Notes under the pieces: generated by a model
Databases searched by the model: none
Told to the model about the DNA's origin: nothing
Seen by the model: only the letters and a program-made list of their open reading frames with translations
NCBI GenBank assembly: GCA_910587925.1
Contig: CAJUOC010000005.1
Span: 1-32,279 of the forward strand
Length of the DNA: 32,279 bases
Source of the DNA: an uncultured Muribaculaceae bacterium
GTDB taxonomy: Bacteria > Bacteroidota > Bacteroidia > Bacteroidales > Muribaculaceae
Direction of reading: 5' to 3'
Made by a program: the position numbers and the translations under genes
Part shown: positions 6,524-15,100 of the stretch, one piece after another
Layout: the number at the start of each line of letters is the position of its first letter
Position numbering within the stretch: position 1 is the stretch's first letter

Positions 6524-7468
6524 ATGTTTGCAGACCTCAAGCGCCAGTACCGCGCCTCGCTCAAGTCGGCCGATACGGAGGAGGGCATCGACCTGGCCTT
6601 CTACCGCCCCATCGGCTTTGCCTGGGCTTACCTTTTCAGGCGGCTGGGCGTGACGCCCAACGCCGTCACCGTTGCGTCGATTTTCCTCGGCGTTGCCGCC
6701 GGCGTGCTCTTCTACCCTGAGGGGCTGTGGCTCAACTGTATCGGCATGGCGCTGCTCGTGTGGGCCAACTCCTTTGACAGCGCCGACGGCCAGCTCGCCC
6801 GCCTCACGGGCAATTACTCCAAGACCGGCCGCATACTCGACGGGCTCAGCGGCGACCTGTGGTTTGCCACCATCTACGTGGCCATATGCCTGCGCGAGGT
6901 ACACACCTCGCCATACTTTGCAGCCCACGCCTGGCTCATATGGTTTGTGGCCGCGCTGGCCGGCGGCTGCCATGCCCGCCAGGCCGCGCTAGCCGACTAC
7001 TACCGCCAGTTTCACCTCTATATCGTCAACGGTACCGCCGGCAGCGAGCTCGACCGCGCCGCCGACCTCGCCGCCCAGCTCCGCGCCACCCCCTGGAAGG
7101 GCAACTTCTGGCGCAAGACGGTGCTCTTTGTCTACAAAAACTACACCGACAATCAGGAGCTGCTCACCCCCGCCATGCAGCATCTGCGCGGCGAGATGAC
7201 AGCCCGCTGGGGCCACGCGCGCCCGCCCCGCCCGTTTCTCGACGACTTCCGCGCCGCTTCGCGCCCGCTGATGAAGTATACCAACTTCCTTACCTTCAAC
7301 TGGCGCTCCATCACCCTCTTTGCCTCGCTGCTGGCCGGCCGGCCCTGGCTGTACTTTGCCGTGGAGCTCACGGTGTTCAATGCCGTGACGGCATATATGT
7401 GGTGGCGCCACGAGAGCATATGCCGCCGCTTTACCATCGCACTGCGCTCTGGACGCTATGACGATTGA
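6524..7468 (+). CDS. Second CDP-alcohol phosphotransferase, with altered catalytic spacing and a long hydrophilic insert
   Basis: A 314-residue membrane protein. It has 'DSADGQLAR' (Asp85, Asp88), then Gly102 and Asp106, but the final catalytic Asp is one residue late: 'LDGLSGD' has Gly at 110 and Asp at 111 instead of D-x3-D. After the third hydrophobic segment comes a hydrophilic region of about 100 residues (roughly 160-260) that usual family members lack, then two more hydrophobic segments. The substrate is unknown. Position between the PAP2 gene and a HAD phosphatase suggests a second polar-lipid product or a modified step of inositol-lipid synthesis. It overlaps the HAD gene by 11 bases. 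Confidence 0.75.
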   Translation: MFADLKRQYRASLKSADTEEGIDLAFYRPIGFAWAYLFRRLGVTPNAVTVASIFLGVAAGVLFYPEGLWLNCIGMALLVWANSFDSADGQLARLTGNYSKTGRILDGLSGDLWFATIYVAICLREVHTSPYFAAHAWLIWFVAALAGGCHARQAALADYYRQFHLYIVNGTAGSELDRAADLAAQLRATPWKGNFWRKTVLFVYKNYTDNQELLTPAMQHLRGEMTARWGHARPPRPFLDDFRAASRPLMKYTNFLTFNWRSITLFASLLAGRPWLYFAVELTVFNAVTAYMWWRHESICRRFTIALRSGRYDD

Positions 7469-8120
7469 CGCCATACTCCTCGACTTCGGCGGCACGCTCG
7501 ACACGGGCGGCGACCACTGGTACCGCGTCATGGCCGACGCATACCTCGACCGCGGCCTCACACTGTCGCAGCAGGCATATATCGAGGGAGAGCGGACCGC
7601 CGCCGCAGCCGTGCGGCCCGGCATGGGACTGGCCGACACCCTCGCCGTGAAGGTACGCGCCCAGGGATGCCCGGAGCCGAGCGCGGTGACCGACGCGCTC
7701 GTCGCCCGCGCCACGGCGTCGGCCGCAGCATCGGCCCGCGAGCTGGCCCGGCTGGCAGCAGCAGTGCCGCTCGCGCTGGTGAGCAACTACTACGGCAATC
7801 TCGAGCGCGTCGCCTCCGAGCTGGGCCTGCGCAGATACTTCGCTGCCGTGGTCGACAGCGCCGTCGCAGGCGTGCGCAAACCCTCGCCCGACATCTTCCG
7901 CATCGCCCTCGACCGCCTCGGCGCCGCCCCCGCGTGCACGGCCATGGTCGGCGATAGCGTCGCCAACGACCTCATACCCGCCGCATCGCTCGGCTGCCAT
8001 ACGGCTCTGGTCGTCGGGCGCCCGTGGCCCGGCAAGACCGCGCCCGCCGGCTTCAGCCCCGACATGGCCGGCACGCTGGGTGAAATCGCCGACGCCTTGT
8101 TGACATACGTTAACAATTGA
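7458..8120 (+). CDS. HAD-superfamily hydrolase
   Basis: A 220-residue protein with all four HAD motifs: 'LLDFGGTLD' (nucleophile Asp9), 'ALVSNYYGN' (Ser/Asn), 'VRKPSPDIF' (Lys) and 'VGDSVANDL'. A helical cap lies between motifs I and II, as in subfamily I. The residue two after the nucleophile is Gly11, where most phosphatases have the acid/base Asp, so phosphatase activity is not certain. The 11-base overlap with the second CDP-alcohol phosphotransferase implies shared translation. It may dephosphorylate an inositol phosphate or lipid intermediate, but that is inference. It is the last gene of the packed operon. Confidence 0.8.
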   Translation: MTIDAILLDFGGTLDTGGDHWYRVMADAYLDRGLTLSQQAYIEGERTAAAAVRPGMGLADTLAVKVRAQGCPEPSAVTDALVARATASAAASARELARLAAAVPLALVSNYYGNLERVASELGLRRYFAAVVDSAVAGVRKPSPDIFRIALDRLGAAPACTAMVGDSVANDLIPAASLGCHTALVVGRPWPGKTAPAGFSPDMAGTLGEIADALLTYVNN

Positions 8121-8215
8121 TGATGCAACTTGTCGATATTTCAGCATTTTTAACTATATATCGGAAATATTAGCTAATTTTTAAATATTTTGGCGATTAT
8201 TCACCTAAAATATTT

Positions 8216-8245
8216 TTTGCATTTCCCAATTATTGTATACTTTCG
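8216..8245 (+). promoter_or_regulatory. Promoter of inositol-3-phosphate synthase
   Basis: TTTG at 8216-8219, 18 bases, then TACTTTCG at 8238-8245 (one mismatch to TAnnTTTG). It sits in a strongly AT-rich pocket (about 8140-8245) between the HAD gene and the synthase. The leader to the ATG at 8322 is about 75 bases. No convincing terminator hairpin is seen between 8121 and 8215, so read-through from the operon is possible. Confidence 0.5.
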
Positions 8246-8321
8246 CACCGACTTATCGACCGAGCTATCCCCGGCGACAGTCCCATACGTAGAAAATTCA
8301 CAAAAATCATAAGTTATCACA

Positions 8322-9629
8322 ATGGCTCAAAGCAAAGTAAAACCCGCCGACGGCAAGCTCGGCGTGCTGGTGGTCGGCAACGGCGCCGTCTCCACAACTT
8401 TCATGACCGGCGTGCTGATGGCCCGCAAAGGCCTCGCCAAGCCCGTCGGCTCGATGACCCAGTACGACAAAATCCGCGTCGGCAAGGGCGCCGACAAGAA
8501 ATACCTCAAGTATGAGGAAATCGTGCCCATCGCAAAGCTCGACGACATCGTATTCGGCACATGGGACGTATATCCCGAGAATGCCTTCCAGTCGGCCATG
8601 AACGCCGAGGTGCTCAAGGAGAAAGACATCCTCCCCGTAAAGGAAGAGCTCGAGGCCATCGTGCCCATGAAGGCCGCCTTTGACCACGACTATGCCAAGC
8701 GCCTCGACGGTGACAACTACATGAAGGGCGCCACCCGCTGGGAGATGGTCGAGAATCTCCGCAAGGACATCCGCGACTTCAAGGCCAAGCACGGCCTCGA
8801 CCGTGTGGTAGTGCTCTGGGCCGCCTCGACTGAGGTATATGTGCCCGTCGACGAGAAAATCCACGGCACTCTCGAGGCCCTCGAGGCTGCCATGAAGGCC
8901 GACGACCGCGAGCATATCGCCCCCTCGATGTGCTACGCATACGCAGCCCTCACCGAGGGCGCTCCCTTCATCATGGGCGCCCCCAACACCACCGTCGACA
9001 TCCCCGCCATGTGGGAGCTCAGCGAGAAGACCGGCATGCCCATCTCCGGCAAGGACTTCAAGACCGGCCAGACCCTGGTAAAGTCGGGCTTCGCACCCAT
9101 CATCGGTACCCGCTGCCTGGGCCTCAACGGCTGGTTCTCCACCAACATCCTCGGCAACCGCGACGGCCTCGTGCTCGACGAGCCCGCCAACTTCCGCACC
9201 AAGGAGGTATCCAAGCTCTCCACCCTGGAGTCGATCCTCGTACCCGAGGAGCAGCCCGACCTCTACACCGACTACTACCACAAGGTACGTATCAACTACT
9301 ATCCCCCCCGCAACGACAACAAGGAGGGCTGGGACAACATCGATATCTTCGGCTGGATGGGCTATCCCATGCAGATCAAGATCAACTTCCTCTGCCGCGA
9401 CTCTATCCTCGCAGCTCCCCTCTGCCTCGACCTCGTTCTTCTCAGCGACCTCGCCGCTCGCGACGGCCGCTACGGCATCCAGCGCTTCCTGAGCTTCTTC
9501 CTCAAGAGCCCCATGCACGACTACACCAAGGGCGAGGTACCCGTCAACCACCTCTTCCAGCAGTACGTCATGCTCAAAAACGCCATCCGCGAGATGGGCG
9601 GCTACGAGGCCGACGAGGAGATCGATTGA
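8322..9629 (+). CDS. Inositol-3-phosphate synthase (myo-inositol-1-phosphate synthase)
   Basis: A 435-residue enzyme that converts glucose-6-phosphate to inositol-3-phosphate with NAD as internal redox cofactor. Visible are the N-terminal Rossmann glycine motif 'VVGNGAVSTTF', the region 'YAALTEGAPFIMGAPNTT', the catalytic lysine segment 'SGKDFKTGQTLVKSG', and the signature 'GWMGYPMQIKINFLCRDS' followed by 'APLCLDLV'. Length fits the prokaryotic family. It supplies the head group for the phosphotransferase, phosphatase and PAP2 genes just upstream. Its own promoter and the dense hairpin after its stop suggest it is a separate transcription unit. Codon use is strongly biased (uniform GGC, AAG, CTC), as in a highly expressed gene. 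Confidence 0.95.
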   Translation: MAQSKVKPADGKLGVLVVGNGAVSTTFMTGVLMARKGLAKPVGSMTQYDKIRVGKGADKKYLKYEEIVPIAKLDDIVFGTWDVYPENAFQSAMNAEVLKEKDILPVKEELEAIVPMKAAFDHDYAKRLDGDNYMKGATRWEMVENLRKDIRDFKAKHGLDRVVVLWAASTEVYVPVDEKIHGTLEALEAAMKADDREHIAPSMCYAYAALTEGAPFIMGAPNTTVDIPAMWELSEKTGMPISGKDFKTGQTLVKSGFAPIIGTRCLGLNGWFSTNILGNRDGLVLDEPANFRTKEVSKLSTLESILVPEEQPDLYTDYYHKVRINYYPPRNDNKEGWDNIDIFGWMGYPMQIKINFLCRDSILAAPLCLDLVLLSDLAARDGRYGIQRFLSFFLKSPMHDYTKGEVPVNHLFQQYVMLKNAIREMGGYEADEEID

Positions 9630-9650
9630 TACTCCCCTGACATCACATTA

Positions 9651-9709
9651 GCGTAAATACGGGCCGCACACTCCCTCTGCCGGAGCGTGCGGCCCTCTTG
9701 CATTTACGC
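9651..9709 (+). terminator. Long nested hairpin after inositol-3-phosphate synthase
   Basis: GGGCCGCAC (9661-9669) pairs with GTGCGGCCC (9687-9695). After one mismatch CTCC pairs with GGAG, leaving a 7-base loop. Outside this, GCGTAAAT (9651-9658) pairs with ATTTACGC (9702-9709). There is no T-run, only TCTTG. It is probably a terminator or mRNA-protecting 3' end. Its right flank contains the TTG of the next promoter. Confidence 0.65.
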
Positions 9710-9728
9710 GCCCTATTTGCTAATTTTG
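9698..9728 (+). promoter_or_regulatory. Promoter of the polyprenyl synthase gene
   Basis: TTG at 9698-9700, 20 bases, then TAATTTTG at 9721-9728 (perfect TAnnTTTG). Only five bases (CCGTC) separate it from the ATG at 9734, so the transcript is expected to have essentially no leader. The -33 element lies inside the right arm of the preceding hairpin. Confidence 0.65.
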
Positions 9729-9733
9729 CCGTC

Positions 9734-10690
9734 ATGATACCCGAGAAAGCACTCTTAGTCACCATCGAGCATGCCCTGGGCACGCTTCCTTATCCACAGT
9801 CGCCCAGCTCGCTCTACGAGCCGGTGGCATACACCCTCGACGGCGGAGGCAAGCGCCTGCGCCCCCTGCTGGCACTGATGACGGCCGCCGCACTCGGCGC
9901 CGACCCCGCCACCGCCCTGCACCAGGCCGTCGCCATGGAGATGTTTCACAACTTCACCCTCATCCACGACGATGTGATGGACCGCAGCGCCACCCGCCAC
10001 GGCCGCCCCTCGGTATACGCCAGCCGCGGTGCCGTGCAGGCCATCCTCTCGGGCGACGCCCTGCTGTCGATGGCCGTATCGGAGCTTGCCGCCGAGGCCG
10101 GCGACCGTCTCGCCGCAGCCCTCGACCTCTTCGGCAGAGTCTCGCAGGGAGTGTATCAGGGACAGCAGTACGACATGGAGTTTGAGGAGCGCGCCGACGT
10201 GACCCTCGCCGAGTACATGCACATGATAGAGTTGAAGACATCGGTGCTAATCGGCGGCTCATGCGCCATGGGCGCGCTGATGGCCGGCGCCGGCGCCGAC
10301 GTGCAGACAGCCATGTACGACTACGGCGTCGCTCTCGGCCTCGCCTTCCAGCTCCGCGACGACTGGCTCGACACCTACGGCGACCCCGCCGTATTCGGCA
10401 AGCCCATCGGCGGCGACATCGCCAACGGCAAAAAGACCTGGCTCCACCTGCGAGCCTGCGAGCTCGACCCAGCTGCGATGGCATCGGCCACCGCCATCAC
10501 CGACCGCGACGCCCGCATCGAGGCCGTGCGCGCCGTATACGACCGCCTCGGCATCGGCGACCTCTGCACCCAAGCCTGCGACAGCCTCAGCGAGCAGGCC
10601 GTCGGCAGCCTCGCCGCCGCAGGTCTCACGGAAGAATACGCCGAGTGGTTTGCCGCCCTGGCCCGCCGCCTGGCCACCCGCGACCGCTGA
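9734..10690 (+). CDS. Polyprenyl diphosphate synthase
   Basis: A 318-residue trans-prenyltransferase that condenses isopentenyl diphosphate onto allylic diphosphates in the cytoplasm. Seen are 'DGGGKRLRPLLALM', the first aspartate motif 'LIHDDVMD', and the second 'LRDDWLDTYGD' followed by 'KPIGGDIANGKKTW'. The first motif is DDxxD without the two-residue insertion of E. coli-type farnesyl synthases, so the product may be geranylgeranyl or longer (for quinones or undecaprenyl precursors); chain length cannot be fixed by eye. I chose the ATG at 9734 because the product then begins like family members; an upstream TTG frame runs through the promoter. tatD follows after 5 bases. Confidence 0.9.
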   Translation: MIPEKALLVTIEHALGTLPYPQSPSSLYEPVAYTLDGGGKRLRPLLALMTAAALGADPATALHQAVAMEMFHNFTLIHDDVMDRSATRHGRPSVYASRGAVQAILSGDALLSMAVSELAAEAGDRLAAALDLFGRVSQGVYQGQQYDMEFEERADVTLAEYMHMIELKTSVLIGGSCAMGALMAGAGADVQTAMYDYGVALGLAFQLRDDWLDTYGDPAVFGKPIGGDIANGKKTWLHLRACELDPAAMASATAITDRDARIEAVRAVYDRLGIGDLCTQACDSLSEQAVGSLAAAGLTEEYAEWFAALARRLATRDR

Positions 10691-10695
10691 CCGCC

Positions 10696-11469
10696 ATGCT
10701 CACCGACACCCACACCCATCTCTACCTCGACGAGTTTGCCCCCGACGGCGGCGGCGAAGCCGCCGTGCGCCGCGCCATGGCCGCCGGGGTAGGGCGCATG
10801 GTGATGCCCAATGTCGACCTGTCGACAATAGCGCCCCTTAAAAGCCTCGCAGAGCAGTTTCCCGGCGTCGTATACATGGCGATGGGGCTCCACCCCACCG
10901 AAGTCGCCGACGACTGGCAGAGCGCAATTGAGGCCATAGAAAGCCATATCCTGGCCGAGCCCGACCGATACGTAGCCGTGGGCGAGATAGGCATCGACCT
11001 GTATTGGGACGCCACACACCGCGCCGCGCAGATGCTCGCCTTCGAGCGACAGACGCGCCTCGCCGTGCAGCTCGGCAAGCCCGTCATCATCCATTGCCGC
11101 CAGGGACTGGCCGAGACACTCGAGGTGCTCGATGGCATCCCCGGGGCCCGGGCCGTATTTCACAGCTTCGGAGGCACTGAGGCCGACGTCGAGGCAATCC
11201 GCCGCCACGGCGACCACTACTTCGGCATCAACGGCATCGTCACATTCAAAAACTCCCGCCTGCGCGAGGTACTCCCCGCCATCGGCCTCGACCGCATCCT
11301 GCTCGAGACCGACTCGCCCTACCTGGCCCCCGTGCCCCACCGCGGCCGCCGCAACGAGAGCGCCTACATCGGCGCCGTCGCCGCCGACGTCGCCTCGGCC
11401 CTCGGCACCGACGCCGCCACCGTAGCCGCCGTCACCTCCGCCTCCGCCACCTCCCTCTTCTCCCTCTAA
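10696..11469 (+). CDS. tatD: TatD-family metal-dependent DNase
   Basis: A 257-residue TIM-barrel hydrolase of the TatD family, with 'DTHTHLYLDEF' (metal-binding His6 and His8), 'GLHPTE', 'AVGEIGIDLYW' (bridging Glu), 'VIIHCRQ', 'VFHSFGG' and 'LLETDSPYL' (metal-binding Asp). Members act as 3'-5' DNases or related phosphoesterases. The ATG is 5 bases after the stop of the polyprenyl synthase gene, so the two are probably cotranscribed, although no functional link is known. It ends three bases before the stop of the convergent DUF4294 gene. Confidence 0.92.
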   Translation: MLTDTHTHLYLDEFAPDGGGEAAVRRAMAAGVGRMVMPNVDLSTIAPLKSLAEQFPGVVYMAMGLHPTEVADDWQSAIEAIESHILAEPDRYVAVGEIGIDLYWDATHRAAQMLAFERQTRLAVQLGKPVIIHCRQGLAETLEVLDGIPGARAVFHSFGGTEADVEAIRRHGDHYFGINGIVTFKNSRLREVLPAIGLDRILLETDSPYLAPVPHRGRRNESAYIGAVAADVASALGTDAATVAAVTSASATSLFSL

Positions 11470-11472
11470 ATA

Positions 11473-12087
11473 TTAAAGGGTGCCTTGCTCGATGCGGGTG
11501 GCGATGCGGTCGAGCATGGCGTCTTGCTCGTCGCGGGCGGGGCGGAACTCGCCCTTGAGGCTCACGCCGAAGAGCTTGCCGAAGCCTTGCCAGAAGGTGG
11601 CGCGGAAGGTGCCCAGGAAGGCGCGCACGATGTCGTAGCCGGTCTGGTTGGTCTCGCGCTGGATGAGCTTGACAAGCACCCGCGCCTGACGGCGGCTGAA
11701 GCGCTTGAATATGGGCTTGTACTGGGCAAATATCTCCTTTTCCATGCGCTTGAGATACTGCTCGCGGTCTTTCTTTGTAGGCAGGGTCTCGATATACTCG
11801 TAGGTCTCTACAAGTGTCTCGGCGATGAGCTTGGCATAGGGCAGGGTGAGGCGCACGTCGCGCACCATGCGGGCGTAAAACTGCTCCTGCTTCTTGTTTT
11901 TGAAGTGCTCACGCGGAAACACGGTGATGCCCCGCAGCGCCAGCACCAGCACCGTATCGCCCTCCTCGTCGACACGGTAGGAGTATCCGCGGTAGAACGG
12001 CTCCCGCGGGTCGGGCGGCGCCCCCACTTCTCCCCGGGCGGCCAGGGGAAGCAGCACAAGCAGCGGTATGAGGCGGAAGAGTTTCAT
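11473..12087 (-). CDS. DUF4294-type exported protein of unknown function
   Basis: A 204-residue protein with a signal peptide ('MKLFRLIPLLVLLPLAARG'). The body is Lys/Arg/Glu-rich and helical, containing 'LPYAKLIAETLVETYEYIETLPTKKDREQYLKRMEKEIFAQ' in pieces typical of the Bacteroidetes family I know as DUF4294. A 'LIQRETNQTGYDIVRAFLG' segment follows. Its role is unknown; it should act in the periplasm. It starts 31 bases after the stop of the AddA-like gene on the same strand and is probably cotranscribed with it. The 3' end is nearly back-to-back with tatD. Confidence 0.8.
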   Translation of the reverse strand: MKLFRLIPLLVLLPLAARGEVGAPPDPREPFYRGYSYRVDEEGDTVLVLALRGITVFPREHFKNKKQEQFYARMVRDVRLTLPYAKLIAETLVETYEYIETLPTKKDREQYLKRMEKEIFAQYKPIFKRFSRRQARVLVKLIQRETNQTGYDIVRAFLGTFRATFWQGFGKLFGVSLKGEFRPARDEQDAMLDRIATRIEQGTL

Positions 12088-12118
12088 TTAGATATAACGC
12101 ACCGGCGGGGCAAAAGTG

Positions 12119-15100
12119 TCACACATCGACCTGCACCACGCGGCGCATCTCGGGATACCATACATATGCCCGCAGCGGGCCTATGCCCATCGAGGCCAGC
12201 AGGCGGGCGTAGCCTGTGACCTGCACGCGGTGGCTCTCGTGCTCCTCGGCGGTAAACTTGTAGTCGACCACGTCGACATAGCCGTCGGCACACCACACGA
12301 TGCGGTCGGGGCGGAAATTCAGGCCGCGGCGGGCCTCATAGATGGGTTGCTCGACCAGCACACGGGGCGCGTCGGCGTCAAACCATCGGCCGGTCGGGTC
12401 GGGGTGGGCGCGGAAGGCGGACTCGAGCGTGGCGCGGAAGTGGTCGCGCTCCCCGGCCTCGCAGCCTCCGGCCACTGCGGCGAGAGCGGCATCGAGGTCG
12501 CCGAGTGTACGCATCTCGGCCAGCACGGCGTGCATCATGATGCCGCGGCGGGCGGCGAGGCGGCGCTCGTCGTCGCTGCCGGCGTCGACCGGGTCGGTCG
12601 CGGCGGCGCCTTCGGGGATATCGGGGTCGGCGGCGCCGGGCACAGTGAGGTCGTCGAGGCGCACGGCGGCGCGGTTGAGGTCGGTATAGCTCACGCGGTA
12701 TGGGGCGGCGGCCACGGCCGGCAGCGATTTGTCCTTGCGGGGACGCGGCCGGGTGGGCTCGCCCGCCGTAAAGAGTGAGTCAGACACCATGCCGGCGCTC
12801 AGGTCGGTATGTATCGGCGCGGCCTCGCCCGGGCGGGGCGGGGCGGCGAGCACGCGCATCAGCTCGGTGCCGATTTCCGACGGCACGGGGCGGCGCGGCT
12901 TCAGCACATTGATATGCAGCTCGCGCGCCGCGCGGGTAAATGCCACGTAGGCCACATTGAGATTGTCGGCCGTATCGGCGGCCACGCGCTCGCCCACCTG
13001 CGGCGCCAGCGGGGCGTCGGGCAGCGCGTCGGCCATGCCGGGGCGGTAGTAGGTAAGTGGCGGCATCAGCCCGGGGTCGATGCCGGCGATGGCCGGCGGC
13101 TCTATCCACTGCGCCTCGGGCGAGGCCTCCAGCGCCCAGTCCATCAGCGGGATATGCACCACATCCCACTCCAGACCCTTGGCGGCGTGGACGGTCATCA
13201 CCGACACCGAGTCTTGCCCCTCGCCGGAGCCGATGGTGATGGTGCCGCTCTTCTGCTCCCAGTAGTCGAGGAAAGCATGTACCGAGGGGTTGTACGAGGC
13301 GGTGAAGTCGGCCACGGCATCCATAAACGCCACTAAATACGGCTGCTCGGCGGCGCGCAGCTGCGGCGACACCTTGCGCTCGATGATTGCCTCGGCGAGC
13401 GACACCAGATTGGCCGGCGCCTTGGCGCGTATTGCCTCGAGGTCGTCGTCGAGTCCGGCGGGAGCGCCCGGAGCGGCCGCGGCGTCGGAGTCCATGGCCA
13501 GGGCGAGCGCCCGGTCGGGCTCGCTGCCGTGGGCCAGGAAGTACTCAAAGCGGTCGCAGAGTATCTCGGCATCGGTGTGGGTGCGGTACGGCTGCCCGGG
13601 CTCGCCTGCGGTGGGCTGCACTCCCGAGGCGGTCTTGTCGAGTATCTCCAGCATACTGATGATGAGCTTTACCGAGGCGGCGTTGCGCACCAGCAGCGCC
13701 TCGTCGCTCATCACGCTGATGTCGGGATAGCGCCGCATCAGGAAGTCGACCACCAGAGCCATGTCGGCGCGCCGGCGGCAGAGCACACACATGTCGCGCC
13801 AGGCGTATCCGCGCGAGTGTGCATCGAGCAGCCCGGCGGCAAGTCGCTCCAGCGCCACATCGCGCGGCCCGGGGAGCCCGGCCGCGGCCTCTGCGCCGGG
13901 CGGCATCAGCGCCGGCGCGGTATCGTCGGTGAGCACGGCCACGGTGATGTACGACGTGAGCGAGGCCGTGCCGGCGGCCGGAGTCTGCTCGATGCCGCCG
14001 TAGCCGCGCACGGCGGCGTCGGCGGCGATGCGGGCAAAGACAGTGTTGTTGAACTGCACCACACCGTGTGCCGAGCGGTAATTGGTATTCTCGCCCGGCG
14101 CAGCGCCGCGCACGATGCTGCTGCGGGGAAAGTCTTCGCACTCCACCTCGCGGTCGAGCAGCGAGCTCTCGGCGCCGCGCCAGCGGTATATCGACTGCTT
14201 GACGTCGCCGATGATGAGGCTGTCGTGAGTCTCGGCCAGGGAGTTGGCCACGAGCGGGCGCAGATTCATCCACTGCATGCGCGATGTGTCTTGAAACTCG
14301 TCGATGAGAAAGTGCTCCAGCGGCCGGCCGATGCGCTCGTAGATAAAGGGAGTCTCGTCGTCGCGTATGATGGAGCGCAGCAGCGAGTTGGTGTCGGAGA
14401 TAAGTATGAGATTGTTGTCGACGCGGAAGCGGGCCACATAGCGGTTGATATACCCCAGCGCGCGCAGGCCCTCGAGGCTGTCGGCGAGGCGGCGGCAGTA
14501 GTTGCGCGCGGTCAGCAGCGCGGCCGTGCACTCATACCAGGCGGCGATACACGAGCTGTCGGGCTCGGCGGCCCCCTTTTTGTACCAGCCCTCGCAGGTA
14601 CCCTCGCGGGCGGCGGCCATATACTTGACCGTCGGGCGCAGGAAGGCTGCCACGGCCTCGTCGGCTATGCCGGCCGCGGCCACCTTTTGCAGGTACTTGA
14701 GCGGATTGGCCTGGGCGCCGGCGGCCGACAGCCGCTCCAGCAGCGAGGCGGCCGCAGCGCCGATTTCGGCATCGATAGCCTCGATGCGGGCGGCGAGCGC
14801 CTGCTCCAGGCGGTCGATACGGCCCTCGTCGGCGAGATAGTCGTCGATATCGCGGGCCCGCTCGCCGTAGCGGTCGTTGAGCGCCGTCTCCAGCCACGAC
14901 AGCAGCTCGCCGTACATGGCGCTGCCGCGGTAAAAGGGGTTGAAGTCCTTGCCGTCGCGCACTCGCATCCCGGCCAGCCCCTCGAGCCAGCGCAGCACCC
15001 GCGGGCGGGCGGCGCCGGCATCGGCATCGTTAAGCTCGTCGAAGAGCATACCGAGCGCCGCGCCCAGCACATACTTCTGGTCCATCTCGATGCGGTAGTC

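Noticed and set aside
8136..8170. Possible terminator after the HAD gene (ATATTTC...GAAATAT)
   Set aside because: Only a 7-bp AT stem with a loop over 20 bases in an AT-rich pocket; expected by chance.
11462..11480. Small hairpin between the tatD and DUF4294 stops (CCCT...AGGG)
   Set aside because: Four GC-containing pairs plus a broken A-T stem; too weak to call a terminator.
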